Assembly (NCBI RefSeq): GCF_001528665.1
Contig: NZ_BBYJ01000043.1
Location: 1 to 54,769, forward strand
Reading direction: 5' to 3'
Length of the DNA: 54,769 nucleotides
Origin: Microtetraspora malaysiensis
GTDB lineage: Bacteria > Actinomycetota > Actinomycetes > Streptosporangiales > Streptosporangiaceae
Part shown: positions 29,558-38,630 of the stretch, in pieces
How positions within the stretch are numbered: the first letter of the stretch is position 1
Layout of the letters: every line of letters starts with the position of its first letter
The notes under the pieces: model-generated
Database searches by the model: none
Told to the model about the DNA's origin: nothing
What the model saw: the letters and a program-made list of their open reading frames with translations, nothing else
Made by a program: the position numbers and the translations under genes

Positions 29558-29566
29558 CCACCCGGC

Positions 29567-30496
29567 TCAGGTGTCGGTGAAGCTCTGGGGCACCATGACG
29601 CGCACGCCGTTCGGGATCGTCTTGATCACGAGCGGGGTGCGCAGCCGCACCTCGCCGTCGATGTCGGCGGCCATCGGCGGGTCGGTCTCCAGCAGCATCT
29701 CGGTCCCGGACACGAAGGGGCCGCCGGCGAGGCTCTGCCAGCGGCCGGTGGTGGCCCGCACGAGGGTCTCGGCGAGCAGCCTGAGCCGTTTGCCGGAGCC
29801 GAGCTGGTACGCGACGAGCCTCCGGTTGTCGATGCTGATGTCCCTGGCGATCTGCCAGCCGCCGTGGAAGCGGCCGTTGGCGATGTTGAGCTGGTGGGTG
29901 AGCACCTCGTGCCGCCGGCCGTCCACGGTGATGTACGCCCGGAACGGCTGGTGGCGGGGCAGCAGCCGGATCGCGGTCAGCGGGTAGGCGGCGCGGCCGA
30001 GGAGCCGCTTGACCCACGGGCGCACGGTCCCGGCGACCTCGACGGACACGCCGAAGCTGGCGAGGTTGGCGAAGGGGCGGTCACCGCAGAGGCCGAGGTC
30101 GATGTCGGCGACCTTGCCCCCGGTGAGGACGCGTACGGCGCGGGCGAGGTCGAGCGGCAGGCCGAGGCTGCGCGCGAAGTTGTTGGTGGTGCCGAGCGGC
30201 AGGACGCCGAGGGCGACGTCGCGGTGCGCGATGTGCTTGATCGAGCTGCTCAGGGTGCCGTCGCCGCCGCCCACGACGAGCAGGTCGGGCGCGGCGTCGA
30301 GCGCCCGCTCGATCGTCGCCCTGAGCCGGGTGGGGTCGGTCACCTGATGGACCCCGACCAGGTCGAACCGGCCGGTGCGGAGGAGCCGCATGACCTCGGG
30401 GTAGTGGCGTCGCCCCCGTCGCGACCGCGTGTTCACCACGACGGCGGCGCGGCGATGCGCATGGATCGCGGCCGTATGGTCCGCTTTGCTCCGCAT
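29567..30496 (-). CDS. Diacylglycerol/sphingosine kinase family lipid kinase
   Basis: 309 residues, the normal size for the YegS/DgkB-like family. The ATP-binding signature is VVGGGDGTLSSSIKHI (about 75-90), followed by LPLGTTNNFARSLGLP and a C-terminal beta-sandwich with FANLASFGVSVEV. These cytoplasmic enzymes phosphorylate diacylglycerol or related lipids at the membrane. ATG 30496 is used; a GTG two codons upstream (30502) is possible. Convergent with the SWIM gene. It lies just downstream of a GC hairpin that terminates the protease gene. Confidence 0.9.
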   Translation of the reverse strand: MRSKADHTAAIHAHRRAAVVVNTRSRRGRRHYPEVMRLLRTGRFDLVGVHQVTDPTRLRATIERALDAAPDLLVVGGGDGTLSSSIKHIAHRDVALGVLPLGTTNNFARSLGLPLDLARAVRVLTGGKVADIDLGLCGDRPFANLASFGVSVEVAGTVRPWVKRLLGRAAYPLTAIRLLPRHQPFRAYITVDGRRHEVLTHQLNIANGRFHGGWQIARDISIDNRRLVAYQLGSGKRLRLLAETLVRATTGRWQSLAGGPFVSGTEMLLETDPPMAADIDGEVRLRTPLVIKTIPNGVRVMVPQSFTDT

Positions 30497-30509
30497 GATC
30501 ACATGGTAG

Positions 30510-30545
30510 GCGGGCCCGGCGGCTGCTGTGTGCCGCCGGGCCCGC
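30510..30545 (-). terminator. GC-rich hairpin after the M6 protease gene
   Basis: GCGGGCCCGGCGGC (30510-30523) and GCCGCCGGGCCCGC (30532-30545) form a perfect 14-bp stem with an 8-base loop, beginning 42 bases after the protease stop. The minus strand has no T-run after it, while the plus strand has CGTTT further on. It ends 14 bases before the lipid-kinase start, so readthrough would feed directly into that gene. Confidence 0.65.
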
Positions 30546-30587
30546 CCGTCCGTTTACCGCATCGCGGTCACTTCTTGTTACTTCGTG

Positions 30588-33341
30588 TTACTTCTTGGGC
30601 GTCTTGACCTGGACGACCACGCCGAGGTTGAACGGCATCGGCGTGAGGAGCCTGATCTCCACGCCGAGCTGCTTCTTCTCGTCCCCGGGGTTGCCGGTGC
30701 CGAGGATCGCGCCGTTGACGTCGGCGCCGTACAGCTCGGTCGCCGGGGTGCCGTCGGGGTGGACGATCCGGGTGGTGTACGGCTGGTTGTCCTTGGACGG
30801 GACCACCGCGGAGCCGTCACGGTGCCGGTAGAAGAGCTGGCCGTCGCGAATCTCGAAGCCGGGGTACCAGCCCTTGGCGTCGGTGAAGGTCGACACGGCG
30901 TTCTGCTTCGCGAACGAGGTGCAGTACTCCTTGAACGGCTCGCCCTCGATGCACTCCTTGAACGGGTACGTGCCGGCGAAGTTGAACGACGCGTTGGAGG
31001 ACTGCGGGCGGGACGGGAGGTTCTTCAGCGTCGACGGGTCCTTGGTCGCCGCCTCGCCCGTACGGCGCAGCGGCTCGAAGTGCGAGTCGACGAGGAGGAG
31101 CTGGCCCTTCGGACCCACCGAGGGCAGGTCGAAGCTGCTGTCGGCCACGTTGTTGGCGGCCCGCGAGGCGTCGCGGTACCAGACCAGCAGGCCGGGCGCG
31201 TTGTACTTGACCTTCTCGACCTTCCAGGCCCCGTCGCGCTGCCAGGTCGTGTCGTAGGTGTACTCGAGGCCCTTGTCGAAGCCGTCGAAGTTACGCCACT
31301 CGGCGAGGTAGTACTGGGCCGTCTGCAGCTCGCCGGTGTGGGTCACCCAGCCGGCGCCGCTGGTGTTGGTGAAGGTGCCGGTGGCGGCGGTCCAGCCGTT
31401 GTCGCCGTTCTCGACGTCGTCACTCCAGACGGACGTGCCGCCGTCGGTGAGCGAGAAGTCGTCGAGGAACCAGCCGGTGTTGACGGCCGCCGCGTCCGTG
31501 GCGTAGCGGAAGCGGACCTGGACGGACTTGCCCGCGAACGGCGTCAGGTCGGTGTACAGGTGGGTCCAGCCGTCGGTGTCGCCGGTGATCCCGTACTTCT
31601 TGTTGCCGAAGTCGCGCAGACGGCCGTTGGGGTCGGCGTAGCCGTCGTCGGTGCTGACGAGGGAGCCGTCCTCCTTGTAGACCTTCTGCTCGGCCCAGGT
31701 GGCGCCGCCGTCCGCGGAGACCTCGACGAACCCGAAGTCCCAGTCCTGCTCGATGCTGTAGTCGCTCCACCACCGGAACTTCTCGTCGGCGCCGGCCGGG
31801 ACGTCGACCGTCCTGGTCAGCTTCGAGTCGGCCCAGTTCTGGTCGCTGTTGGACCACCAGACCTTGGAGCCGCTGTGCGGGGTGGTCATGACGACGTGCT
31901 TGTCCGGCAGGTTGATCCGCAGGCCGTCCTCCATGTTCTTCGGAGTACGGGAGCTCTGGCCGATGGTCAGCGCCTTGGTGCCGTCACCGGGGTTGAGGTT
32001 CTTGGGGTTCGCCCAGCCGAGCACCCACTTGTCCCACAGACCCATGTGCGAGGGCAGCGACTGGAAGATCGGCCCGGAGTGGGAACCGCTGGCCATGAGG
32101 TCCCAGAAGTCCACGTCGGAGTCGCCGCCGCCGGAGGCGTCGTAGAGGTCCGGCAGGCCGAGGTCGTGGCCGTACTCGTGCGCGAAGACGCCGACGCCGG
32201 AGTTCTCGGGCTGCACGATGTAGTTGGAGATCTTGACGTTGGTACCGGGGACGGTGTAGCCGCCGGTCACGTCGCTGGAGTGCGCCCAGATGGCGAAGGT
32301 GCCCTCGGCGCCGCCGCCGCCGGACTTGTCCTCACCGGCGTGGATCAGGACCAGGTGGTCGATCACGCCGTCCGGCTCGTCGTAGTTGCCGTTGCCGTTC
32401 GCGTCGGAGACGTCTTCCCGGTCGTAGTCGGCCCACGGGAAGTTCGGGTTCTGCGCCACGAGGGCGTTCACCGCGTCGATCGGGAGCTGGGCGGCGCCGC
32501 GCGGGTTGTCCGGGTGGCCGCTCATGTCCTGCATGGGCGAGCCGCACTTGCCGGCGCCGTACCACGCCTCGGAGTGCGGGACCTTGACCCAGCCGACCGC
32601 CTCACCGGAGACGGTGTATGCGCCCTTCGACATCTCCTCGTACATGTTCTTCATGGTGGAGCCGGAGATGTCGATGCCCTTCTTACCGTCCCGGGGGTCG
32701 GTCAGGTCAGGGCGGACGCGGGTGGTGATGCCCTCGGAGGAGTAGAGCATCTTGTTGTAGTGGGCGTTGTTGAAGTCCGCCACCCACATCGAGTTGTTGT
32801 CCTTGCCACCCCCGGCGGCGTCAGCCGGGTTGGCGATGTTGTTGTGCAGCGGACCGTTGACCTTCGTGCCCGGCGGCTCGGTCACGCAGTCGTCGACGTT
32901 GTTGATCGACTTGGGGTGCGAGAAGCCGGAGAAGTCGTCGTTCGCCTCGTCGTTGAACTCGACGAGCAGGGTGAGCAGCTTGGCGGTCTTGGTGGTCTTC
33001 GACTTCTTGTACAGGAAGTCGAAGGGGTTCTGACCGGTCTTGATGGCCCGCTTCTCGTTCTTGGCCAACTCGCGCGCGGCGACGGGGTTGCCGCTGGCGT
33101 ACTTGCGGTCGATCTCCTTCGCGAGCGCGGCCGTGCGGGCGGCGCCCTTCGGGGAGACCTTTTCGGGGGTTTCGCTGACGTCGCTCTGCACGCTCGGCGC
33201 CGCGTAGTTGATGTAGTGGTCAGCCGCCGAAGGCTGATAGTTGGCCTGGGGGGCGGCCGCACCTGAGGTGGCGAGTCCCGCAGCGGCCAGCCCGAGAGCG
33301 GGCACCACCGCGGCGAGACGCCTGAGTCTCCTGGACAACAA
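30588..33341 (-). CDS. Secreted M6-family metalloprotease (immune inhibitor A-like)
   Basis: 917 residues from TTG 33341. Signal peptide about 1-32 (basic RRLRRL, then hydrophobic, cleavage near GAAA-PQA), propeptide to about 110, catalytic M6 domain about 115-480. The zinc site HEYGH is at 388-392 with DLYD following; a calcium loop DANGNGNYDEPDG lies at 313-325. The C-terminal half contains beta-sandwich segments of the MAM/InhA type. TTG is chosen because AGGAAAGGG lies a few bases upstream; in-frame GTGs at 33386 and 33377 would add 12-15 residues. It degrades extracellular proteins and is calcium dependent by family. Confidence 0.9.
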   Translation of the reverse strand: MLSRRLRRLAAVVPALGLAAAGLATSGAAAPQANYQPSAADHYINYAAPSVQSDVSETPEKVSPKGAARTAALAKEIDRKYASGNPVAARELAKNEKRAIKTGQNPFDFLYKKSKTTKTAKLLTLLVEFNDEANDDFSGFSHPKSINNVDDCVTEPPGTKVNGPLHNNIANPADAAGGGKDNNSMWVADFNNAHYNKMLYSSEGITTRVRPDLTDPRDGKKGIDISGSTMKNMYEEMSKGAYTVSGEAVGWVKVPHSEAWYGAGKCGSPMQDMSGHPDNPRGAAQLPIDAVNALVAQNPNFPWADYDREDVSDANGNGNYDEPDGVIDHLVLIHAGEDKSGGGGAEGTFAIWAHSSDVTGGYTVPGTNVKISNYIVQPENSGVGVFAHEYGHDLGLPDLYDASGGGDSDVDFWDLMASGSHSGPIFQSLPSHMGLWDKWVLGWANPKNLNPGDGTKALTIGQSSRTPKNMEDGLRINLPDKHVVMTTPHSGSKVWWSNSDQNWADSKLTRTVDVPAGADEKFRWWSDYSIEQDWDFGFVEVSADGGATWAEQKVYKEDGSLVSTDDGYADPNGRLRDFGNKKYGITGDTDGWTHLYTDLTPFAGKSVQVRFRYATDAAAVNTGWFLDDFSLTDGGTSVWSDDVENGDNGWTAATGTFTNTSGAGWVTHTGELQTAQYYLAEWRNFDGFDKGLEYTYDTTWQRDGAWKVEKVKYNAPGLLVWYRDASRAANNVADSSFDLPSVGPKGQLLLVDSHFEPLRRTGEAATKDPSTLKNLPSRPQSSNASFNFAGTYPFKECIEGEPFKEYCTSFAKQNAVSTFTDAKGWYPGFEIRDGQLFYRHRDGSAVVPSKDNQPYTTRIVHPDGTPATELYGADVNGAILGTGNPGDEKKQLGVEIRLLTPMPFNLGVVVQVKTPKK

Positions 33342-33640
33342 GATCCCTTTCCTGCCCGGGTTCGCCGGACGCGTCACGAGGCGCACCGGGATGAGCGCAC
33401 GCCTGGCCTAGGGGGGGTCCCGTGGCGAGGCGCGCCCCGGGAGCCGCAAGCGGAAGATAAAGAGCAAGTAAAGGGGGCGTAAAGGGGCGCAAGGGAAGTT
33501 TGTAGAACCGTGATCTCCGCGGAATCGGGCGCCGCCCCACCTGCGCGGACGCCGTGCGCGCCGCACGCGGCGGCTCGACCGATGTCCCCACCTGCGATTT
33601 CTCGCATCATGTGAGCGCGCTGCGGCGTAAAGTCCCATTT
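33342..33640. other. Divergent intergenic region between protease and GlcD gene
   Basis: No gene is supported. The part facing the protease contains a pyrimidine-rich minus-strand run with three TTTA elements (about 33455-33490) that may hold its promoter, but I cannot assign boxes. GlcD starts at 33641 without a recognisable ribosome binding site, so it may be leaderless or start elsewhere. Confidence 0.4.
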
Positions 33641-34990
33641 GTGAAAGAGCTCATCGCCGCGCTTCCCGAGGGTCGGGTGCTCACCGATCCCGATGTCACC
33701 GAGTCGTACGCCAGGGACCGGACCTTCCTGCGCCCGGGCAAGGCCCTGGGTGTGGTGCTCGCCCAGTCGCGGGACGACGTGGTGACCACGATGCGGTGGG
33801 CCACCGAGCACCGGGTGCCGGTCGTGCCGCGCGGGGCGGGCACGGGCCTGGCCGGCGCGGCCACGGCGGCGGACGGCAGCGTCGTCCTGTCGCTGCATCG
33901 GATGACGTCGATCCTCGAACTGGCGCCCGACGACGAGATCGCGGTCGTCGAGCCCGGCGTGATCACCGCCGACCTGGACCGCGCGGCCCGCGAGCACGGC
34001 CTGATGTACGCGCCCGACCCGTCGTCGTACGAGATCTCGACGATCGGCGGGAACCTCGCGACCAACGCGGGCGGGCTGCGCTGCGTGAAGTACGGCGTGA
34101 CGCGGGACTCCGCGCTCGGCCTGGAGGTGGTGCTCGCCGACGGGCGGGTGCTGGAGACGGGCCGCCGCACGGTGAAGGGCGTCACCGGTTACGACCTGAC
34201 CGGGCTGTTCGTCGGCTCGGAGGGGACGCTCGGGGTCATCACGAAGGCGACCGTGCGGCTGCGGCGGGCCCCGGCCGAGGTGGCCACGGTCGCGGCGGAG
34301 TTCTCCTCGCTGCGGGACGCGGCGGCGGCCGTCTCGGCGATCATCGCGGCCGGATGCCAGCCGTCGCTGCTCGAACTGATGGACCGCACCACTCTCAAGG
34401 CGATCGACGACTGGAAGAACATCGGCCTGGAGCCGGGCACCCAGGCGATGCTGATCGCGCAGTCCGACGCCTCCGACAGCCAGCGGGCCGCCGCCCGGAT
34501 GGCCGAGCTGTGCGACGCCAACGGCGCGTCCTTCACCGCTTTGTCCGGCTCGCCCGAGGAGGCGGCGGAGCTGGTCGGGGTACGGCGGCTCGCCTACCAG
34601 GCCAAGGAGCGCCTCGGGCAGTGCCTGGTCGAGGACGTGTGCGTGCCGCGGTCGGCGCTGCCCGGCATGATCTCGGCGGTGGAGGCGGCGGCGGCGCGGC
34701 ACGACGTGATGATCGCGACGGTGGCGCACGCGGGCGACGGCAACCTGCACCCGGTGTTCGTCTTCGAGCGCGGACTGGCGGAGCCCCCGCCGCAGGTGTG
34801 GGCCGCGGCCGACGAGGTCTTCCGCGAGGCCCTCGCGCTGGGCGGCACGCTGACCGGCGAGCACGGCGTCGGCCTGCTCAAGCGCCGCTGGCTCGCGCTG
34901 GAGTCGGGACCGGTGGCCACCGAGGTCCAGCACGGGATCAAGCGGGTCTTCGATCCGCTCAATATTCTCAATCCCGGTAAGGCCATCTAA
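33641..34990 (+). CDS. FAD-linked oxidase, glycolate/lactate oxidase GlcD-like
   Basis: 449 residues. The FAD-binding PCMH domain (about 30-210) shows VVPRGAGTGLAGAAT, DPSSYEISTIGGNLATNAGG and RRTVKGVTGYDLTGLFVGSEG; the C-terminal FAD-oxidase domain has ATVAHAGDGNLHPVF and ends FDPLNILNPGKA. The family oxidises 2-hydroxyacids such as glycolate or D-lactate. No GlcE/GlcF subunit is adjacent, so it may act alone like D-lactate dehydrogenases. GTG 33641 gives the standard start; GTG 33611 is an in-frame alternative. Confidence 0.92.
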   Translation: MKELIAALPEGRVLTDPDVTESYARDRTFLRPGKALGVVLAQSRDDVVTTMRWATEHRVPVVPRGAGTGLAGAATAADGSVVLSLHRMTSILELAPDDEIAVVEPGVITADLDRAAREHGLMYAPDPSSYEISTIGGNLATNAGGLRCVKYGVTRDSALGLEVVLADGRVLETGRRTVKGVTGYDLTGLFVGSEGTLGVITKATVRLRRAPAEVATVAAEFSSLRDAAAAVSAIIAAGCQPSLLELMDRTTLKAIDDWKNIGLEPGTQAMLIAQSDASDSQRAAARMAELCDANGASFTALSGSPEEAAELVGVRRLAYQAKERLGQCLVEDVCVPRSALPGMISAVEAAAARHDVMIATVAHAGDGNLHPVFVFERGLAEPPPQVWAAADEVFREALALGGTLTGEHGVGLLKRRWLALESGPVATEVQHGIKRVFDPLNILNPGKAI

Positions 34991-35071
34991 AGCAATAGAA
35001 ATCCGCCTCACCTTCTATCACTGGTAGCGTTTTCCTCTCCTGTCACGCTAATTCGGGAAAACGGGGTCAAC

Positions 35072-36862
35072 ATGACGCTGGGGGAAGGTGATCCGGAGAA
35101 GCTGGGCCCATACGAGCTCGTGGACCGGCTCGGAGAGGGCGGCCAGGGGGTCGTCTATCTCGGTCGGGGCCCGGCCGGCGAGCAGGTGGCGGTCAAGCTG
35201 CTGCACACCCGCTTCTCGGCGGACCCCGAGGCACGGCACCGGTTCCTGCGCGAGGTCGCGCTGGCCCAGCGGGTCGCGCCCTTCTGCACGGCGCCCGTCC
35301 TGCACGCCGACCTCGCCGGGAACCAGCCCTACATCGTCAGCGAGTACGTCCCGGGGCCGTCGCTCCGGCAGCTCGTGGACAAGGAGGGGCCGCGCCGGGG
35401 GGCCGCGCTCGAACGCCTCGCCATCAGCACGGCGACCGCCCTGGCCGCCATCCACCGGGCCGGGATCACGCACCGCGATTTCAAGCCGGCCAACGTCCTG
35501 ATGGGGCCCGAGGGCCCGGTCGTGATCGACTTCGGCGTGGCCCGGGCGTTGGACTCGCCGCAGGCGACCGCGACCGGCGCCACCATGGGGACGCCGTCGT
35601 ACCTCGCGCCCGAGCTGCTCTCGGGCAGCGAGGCGACCGGGGCCGCCGACGTCTTCGCCTGGGGCGTCACCATGGTGTTCGCGGCGACCGGGACGCCGGC
35701 GTTCGGCGCCGACTCGATCCCGACGGTGATCAACCGGATCCTGAACGTCGAACCCGACGTCAGCGCGCTCGTTCCGCCGCTGCGCGACCTCGTCTCCGCG
35801 TGCCTGTCGAAGGACCCCACCCGGCGGCCCACCGCCGACGACGTGGTCGCCATGCTCACCGGCCGTCCGGGGGCGTACGCGCCGCCCGCGCACCCCGGGC
35901 CCGCCCACGCGGCGCCCGCGCACCCTGAGCCCTCCCACACGGTGGCCGCGCACCCCGCGCCCACCCGCGCGGTGCCCACTCAACCGGGGCCGTCCCCGGT
36001 GCAGGGCCCGGGGCCGCAGGCGGGGCCGGCGGCGCCCACGACCCGGCCCGCCGGGCGGAAGGCGGGGCGGCGGCTGCCGATCCTCGCCGGCGCCGGGGGC
36101 GTGGTCGCGGTGGCGGCGATCATCGCGGCCACCCTGGTGAACACACAGACCACCACGAACGTGGCCAACGAGGAGCCGAAGGCCGCCGCGGTGGAGACGG
36201 GCGATCCCGCGGACGCCACCGTCCCCACCCCGGACAGGCCCCGGACCGCGGACCCCTCGCCCTCGCCGTCGCGGTCCCCGCGCTCCCGCCCTGCGCAGAG
36301 CCGTACCGCGCCGCCGCCCGTGCCCGCCCGGCAGGAACCGGCGCACACCGCGGCGCCGACCCGCACCGCGCCGCCGAAGCCCGCGTCGACGCCGCGCCCA
36401 TCGGACTCCTCTGTCCTGATCCCGCCGGGCTCGGAGCCGGACCCGGCGCCGACCAAGACGGCCGCGCCGGCCAAGACCCCGGCGCCGACGAAGGCGCCCG
36501 CCCCGACGAAGACGGCCGCGCCGCCGCCTCCGAAGCCGAACCCGTACACGGCGACGGGCGTGTGCGGGGCGGGTTTCAAGGTCATCGACTCCCACGGGTG
36601 GGGCGGCAACGCGACGACCTACCTGCTCTACAACGCGTCCACGGGCAACAACTGCGTGATCACCATGTCCAAAAACGTGGTGCCCGGCAAGATCAAAATG
36701 GGCGCGGTGCTGCAGGTCAAGGGCGGCGCCTCCGCCAGCGACTGGGGCTCGTACACGACCTACGCGGGCCCGAAGAAGCTCGCCGCGAAGGGCAAATGCG
36801 TCATCTGGGGAGGCGGGTACGGCTCCGCCGCCTGGAACAGCTCCTGGTCCCACTGCGGCTGA
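35072..36862 (+). CDS. Transmembrane Ser/Thr protein kinase with spore-associated-protein-A-like ectodomain
   Basis: 596 residues. Kinase domain about 12-265: glycine loop GEGGQGVVYL, Lys42, catalytic Asp136 in HRDFKPANV, Asp153 in DFGVA, and APEL. A His/Pro-rich juxtamembrane region follows (270-330), one membrane helix (about 335-356), a long Pro/Thr/Lys linker (about 365-485) with repeated APTKTAAPAKT units, and an external domain (about 490-596) with four cysteines. The last domain resembles spore-associated protein A of Streptomyces (segments CGAGFKVIDS, TTYLLYNASTGNNC, SYTTYAGPKK, CVIWGGG). ATG 35072; only a weak ribosome binding site. The kinase likely senses an outside signal. Confidence 0.92.
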   Translation: MTLGEGDPEKLGPYELVDRLGEGGQGVVYLGRGPAGEQVAVKLLHTRFSADPEARHRFLREVALAQRVAPFCTAPVLHADLAGNQPYIVSEYVPGPSLRQLVDKEGPRRGAALERLAISTATALAAIHRAGITHRDFKPANVLMGPEGPVVIDFGVARALDSPQATATGATMGTPSYLAPELLSGSEATGAADVFAWGVTMVFAATGTPAFGADSIPTVINRILNVEPDVSALVPPLRDLVSACLSKDPTRRPTADDVVAMLTGRPGAYAPPAHPGPAHAAPAHPEPSHTVAAHPAPTRAVPTQPGPSPVQGPGPQAGPAAPTTRPAGRKAGRRLPILAGAGGVVAVAAIIAATLVNTQTTTNVANEEPKAAAVETGDPADATVPTPDRPRTADPSPSPSRSPRSRPAQSRTAPPPVPARQEPAHTAAPTRTAPPKPASTPRPSDSSVLIPPGSEPDPAPTKTAAPAKTPAPTKAPAPTKTAAPPPPKPNPYTATGVCGAGFKVIDSHGWGGNATTYLLYNASTGNNCVITMSKNVVPGKIKMGAVLQVKGGASASDWGSYTTYAGPKKLAAKGKCVIWGGGYGSAAWNSSWSHCG

Positions 36863-37015
36863 CGCGGCCGCGCACAGCGCCGGCCCGGCGGCGGCACGGC
36901 GGCGGGCACACGACGACGGCCCGCCGCCGGCACACCCCGGACCGGCCCGGCGTTGACGCGCACGCCGCTCTCCGAGCAGGATCTTGCCCATGGCTGCACA
37001 CGGTTCGGTGGCGCG

Positions 37016-38623
37016 ATGGCGATCCTGACCAGTCGCCTGGACGCCGCCGCCCCCGAGTACGACGCGCGCCGCGCGGCCATGCTCGCCCGGCTGGGCGAGC
37101 TGGCGGCGGAGCACGCGAAGGCGGTCGCGGGCGGCGGCCCGAAGTATGTGGAGCGGCACCGGGCGCGCGGCAAGCTGCTCGCCCGCGAGCGGATCGAGCT
37201 GCTGCTCGACCCCGACTCCCCGTTCCTCGAACTCTCGCCGCTGGCCGCCTGGGGAACTGACTATCCGGTGGGCGCGAGCGTGGTCACCGGCATCGGGGTG
37301 ATCGAGGGCGTCGAGTGCGTGATCAACGCCAGCGATCCCACGGTGCGCGGCGGCGCGTCCAACCCGTGGACGCTGCGGAAGTCGCTGCGCGCGGCCGAGA
37401 TCGCCCTGCGCAACCGGCTCCCCCTGGTGAACCTGGTCGAGTCGGGCGGCGCCGACCTCCCGGCGCAGAAGGAGATCTTCATCCCCGGCGGGCAGGTGTT
37501 CCGCGACCTGACCCGGCTGTCGGCGGCCGGCGTCCCGACGATCGCGCTGGTCTTCGGCAACTCGACGGCCGGCGGCGCGTACGTGCCGGGCATGAGCGAC
37601 TACGTCGTCATGGTGAAGGACCGGGCGAAGGTGTTCCTCGGCGGCCCTCCCCTGGTCAAGGTGGCGACCGGCGAGGAGGCCGACGACGAGTCGCTCGGCG
37701 GCGCGGACATGCACGCCCGGATCTCCGGGCTGGCCGACTACCTCGCGGCCGACGAGCACGACGCGCTGCGGATCGGCCGCCGGATCGTGGCCCGGATCAA
37801 CCGGCGCGAGCCGGGGGCCGCACTCGCCCCTGTGCCCGCCTTCGCGCCGCCGCCCCGCTACGAAGAGGACGAGCTGCTGGGGATCGTCCCGGAGGACCTG
37901 AAGATCCCGTTCGATCCACGCGAGGTCATCGCGCGGATCGTGGACGGCAGCGACTTCGACGAGTTCAAGCCGCTGCACGGCCCGAGCCTGGTCACCGGCT
38001 GGGCCGCCCTGCACGGCCACCCGATCGGGATCCTGGCCAACGCGCGGGGCGTGCTGTTCGGCGCGGAGTCACGCAAGGCCGCGCAGTTCATCCAGCTCGC
38101 CGACCAGTCGCGTACGCCGCTGATCTTCCTCCAGAACACGACCGGATACATGGTGGGCCGCGAGTACGAGCAGGACGGCATCATCAAGCACGGCGCGATG
38201 ATGATCAACGCGGTATCCAACTCGACGGTCCCGCACATCACGATCGTCATGGGCGCCTCCTACGGCGCGGGTAACTACGGCATGTGCGGCCGGGCGTACG
38301 ACCCGCGCTTCCTGTTCTCGTGGCCGAGCGCGCGGTCGGCGGTGATGGGGCCCGCGCAGCTCGCGGGCGTGCTGTCCATCGTCGGGCGGGCCGCCACCGA
38401 GGCCAGGGGCCAGGTCTACGACGAGGAGGCGGACGTCGCGATGCGCCATGCGGTCGAGGCTCAGATCGAGGCCGAGTCGCTGCCGTTCTTCCTCTCCGGC
38501 CGGCTGTACGACGACGGCGTGATCGACCCCCGGGACACGCGCACCGTCCTCGGCCTGTGCCTGTCCGCGATCGGCAACGCCCCGGCCGCCGCGCCCGCGG
38601 GCTACGGCGTCTTCCGGATGTGA
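37016..38623 (+). CDS. Acyl-CoA carboxylase carboxyltransferase (beta) subunit, MCC/GCC type
   Basis: 535 residues, the usual length of methylcrotonyl-/geranyl-CoA carboxylase beta subunits. Crotonase-fold carboxyltransferase halves are seen in NLVESGGADLP, FGNSTAGGAYVPGMSDY and LFLGG-like FLGGPPLVKVATGEE, and the C-half in LQNTTGYMVGREYEQDGI and GASYGAGNYGMCGRAY with FLFSWPSARSAVMGP. ATG 37016 (MAILTSRL) fits the family start; ribosome binding site is weak. The next gene, biotin carboxylase, starts seven bases after its stop, so these are the two subunits of one enzyme. Substrate inferred from AtuA neighbours. Confidence 0.93.
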   Translation: MAILTSRLDAAAPEYDARRAAMLARLGELAAEHAKAVAGGGPKYVERHRARGKLLARERIELLLDPDSPFLELSPLAAWGTDYPVGASVVTGIGVIEGVECVINASDPTVRGGASNPWTLRKSLRAAEIALRNRLPLVNLVESGGADLPAQKEIFIPGGQVFRDLTRLSAAGVPTIALVFGNSTAGGAYVPGMSDYVVMVKDRAKVFLGGPPLVKVATGEEADDESLGGADMHARISGLADYLAADEHDALRIGRRIVARINRREPGAALAPVPAFAPPPRYEEDELLGIVPEDLKIPFDPREVIARIVDGSDFDEFKPLHGPSLVTGWAALHGHPIGILANARGVLFGAESRKAAQFIQLADQSRTPLIFLQNTTGYMVGREYEQDGIIKHGAMMINAVSNSTVPHITIVMGASYGAGNYGMCGRAYDPRFLFSWPSARSAVMGPAQLAGVLSIVGRAATEARGQVYDEEADVAMRHAVEAQIEAESLPFFLSGRLYDDGVIDPRDTRTVLGLCLSAIGNAPAAAPAGYGVFRM

Positions 38624-38630
38624 GGGTGCG

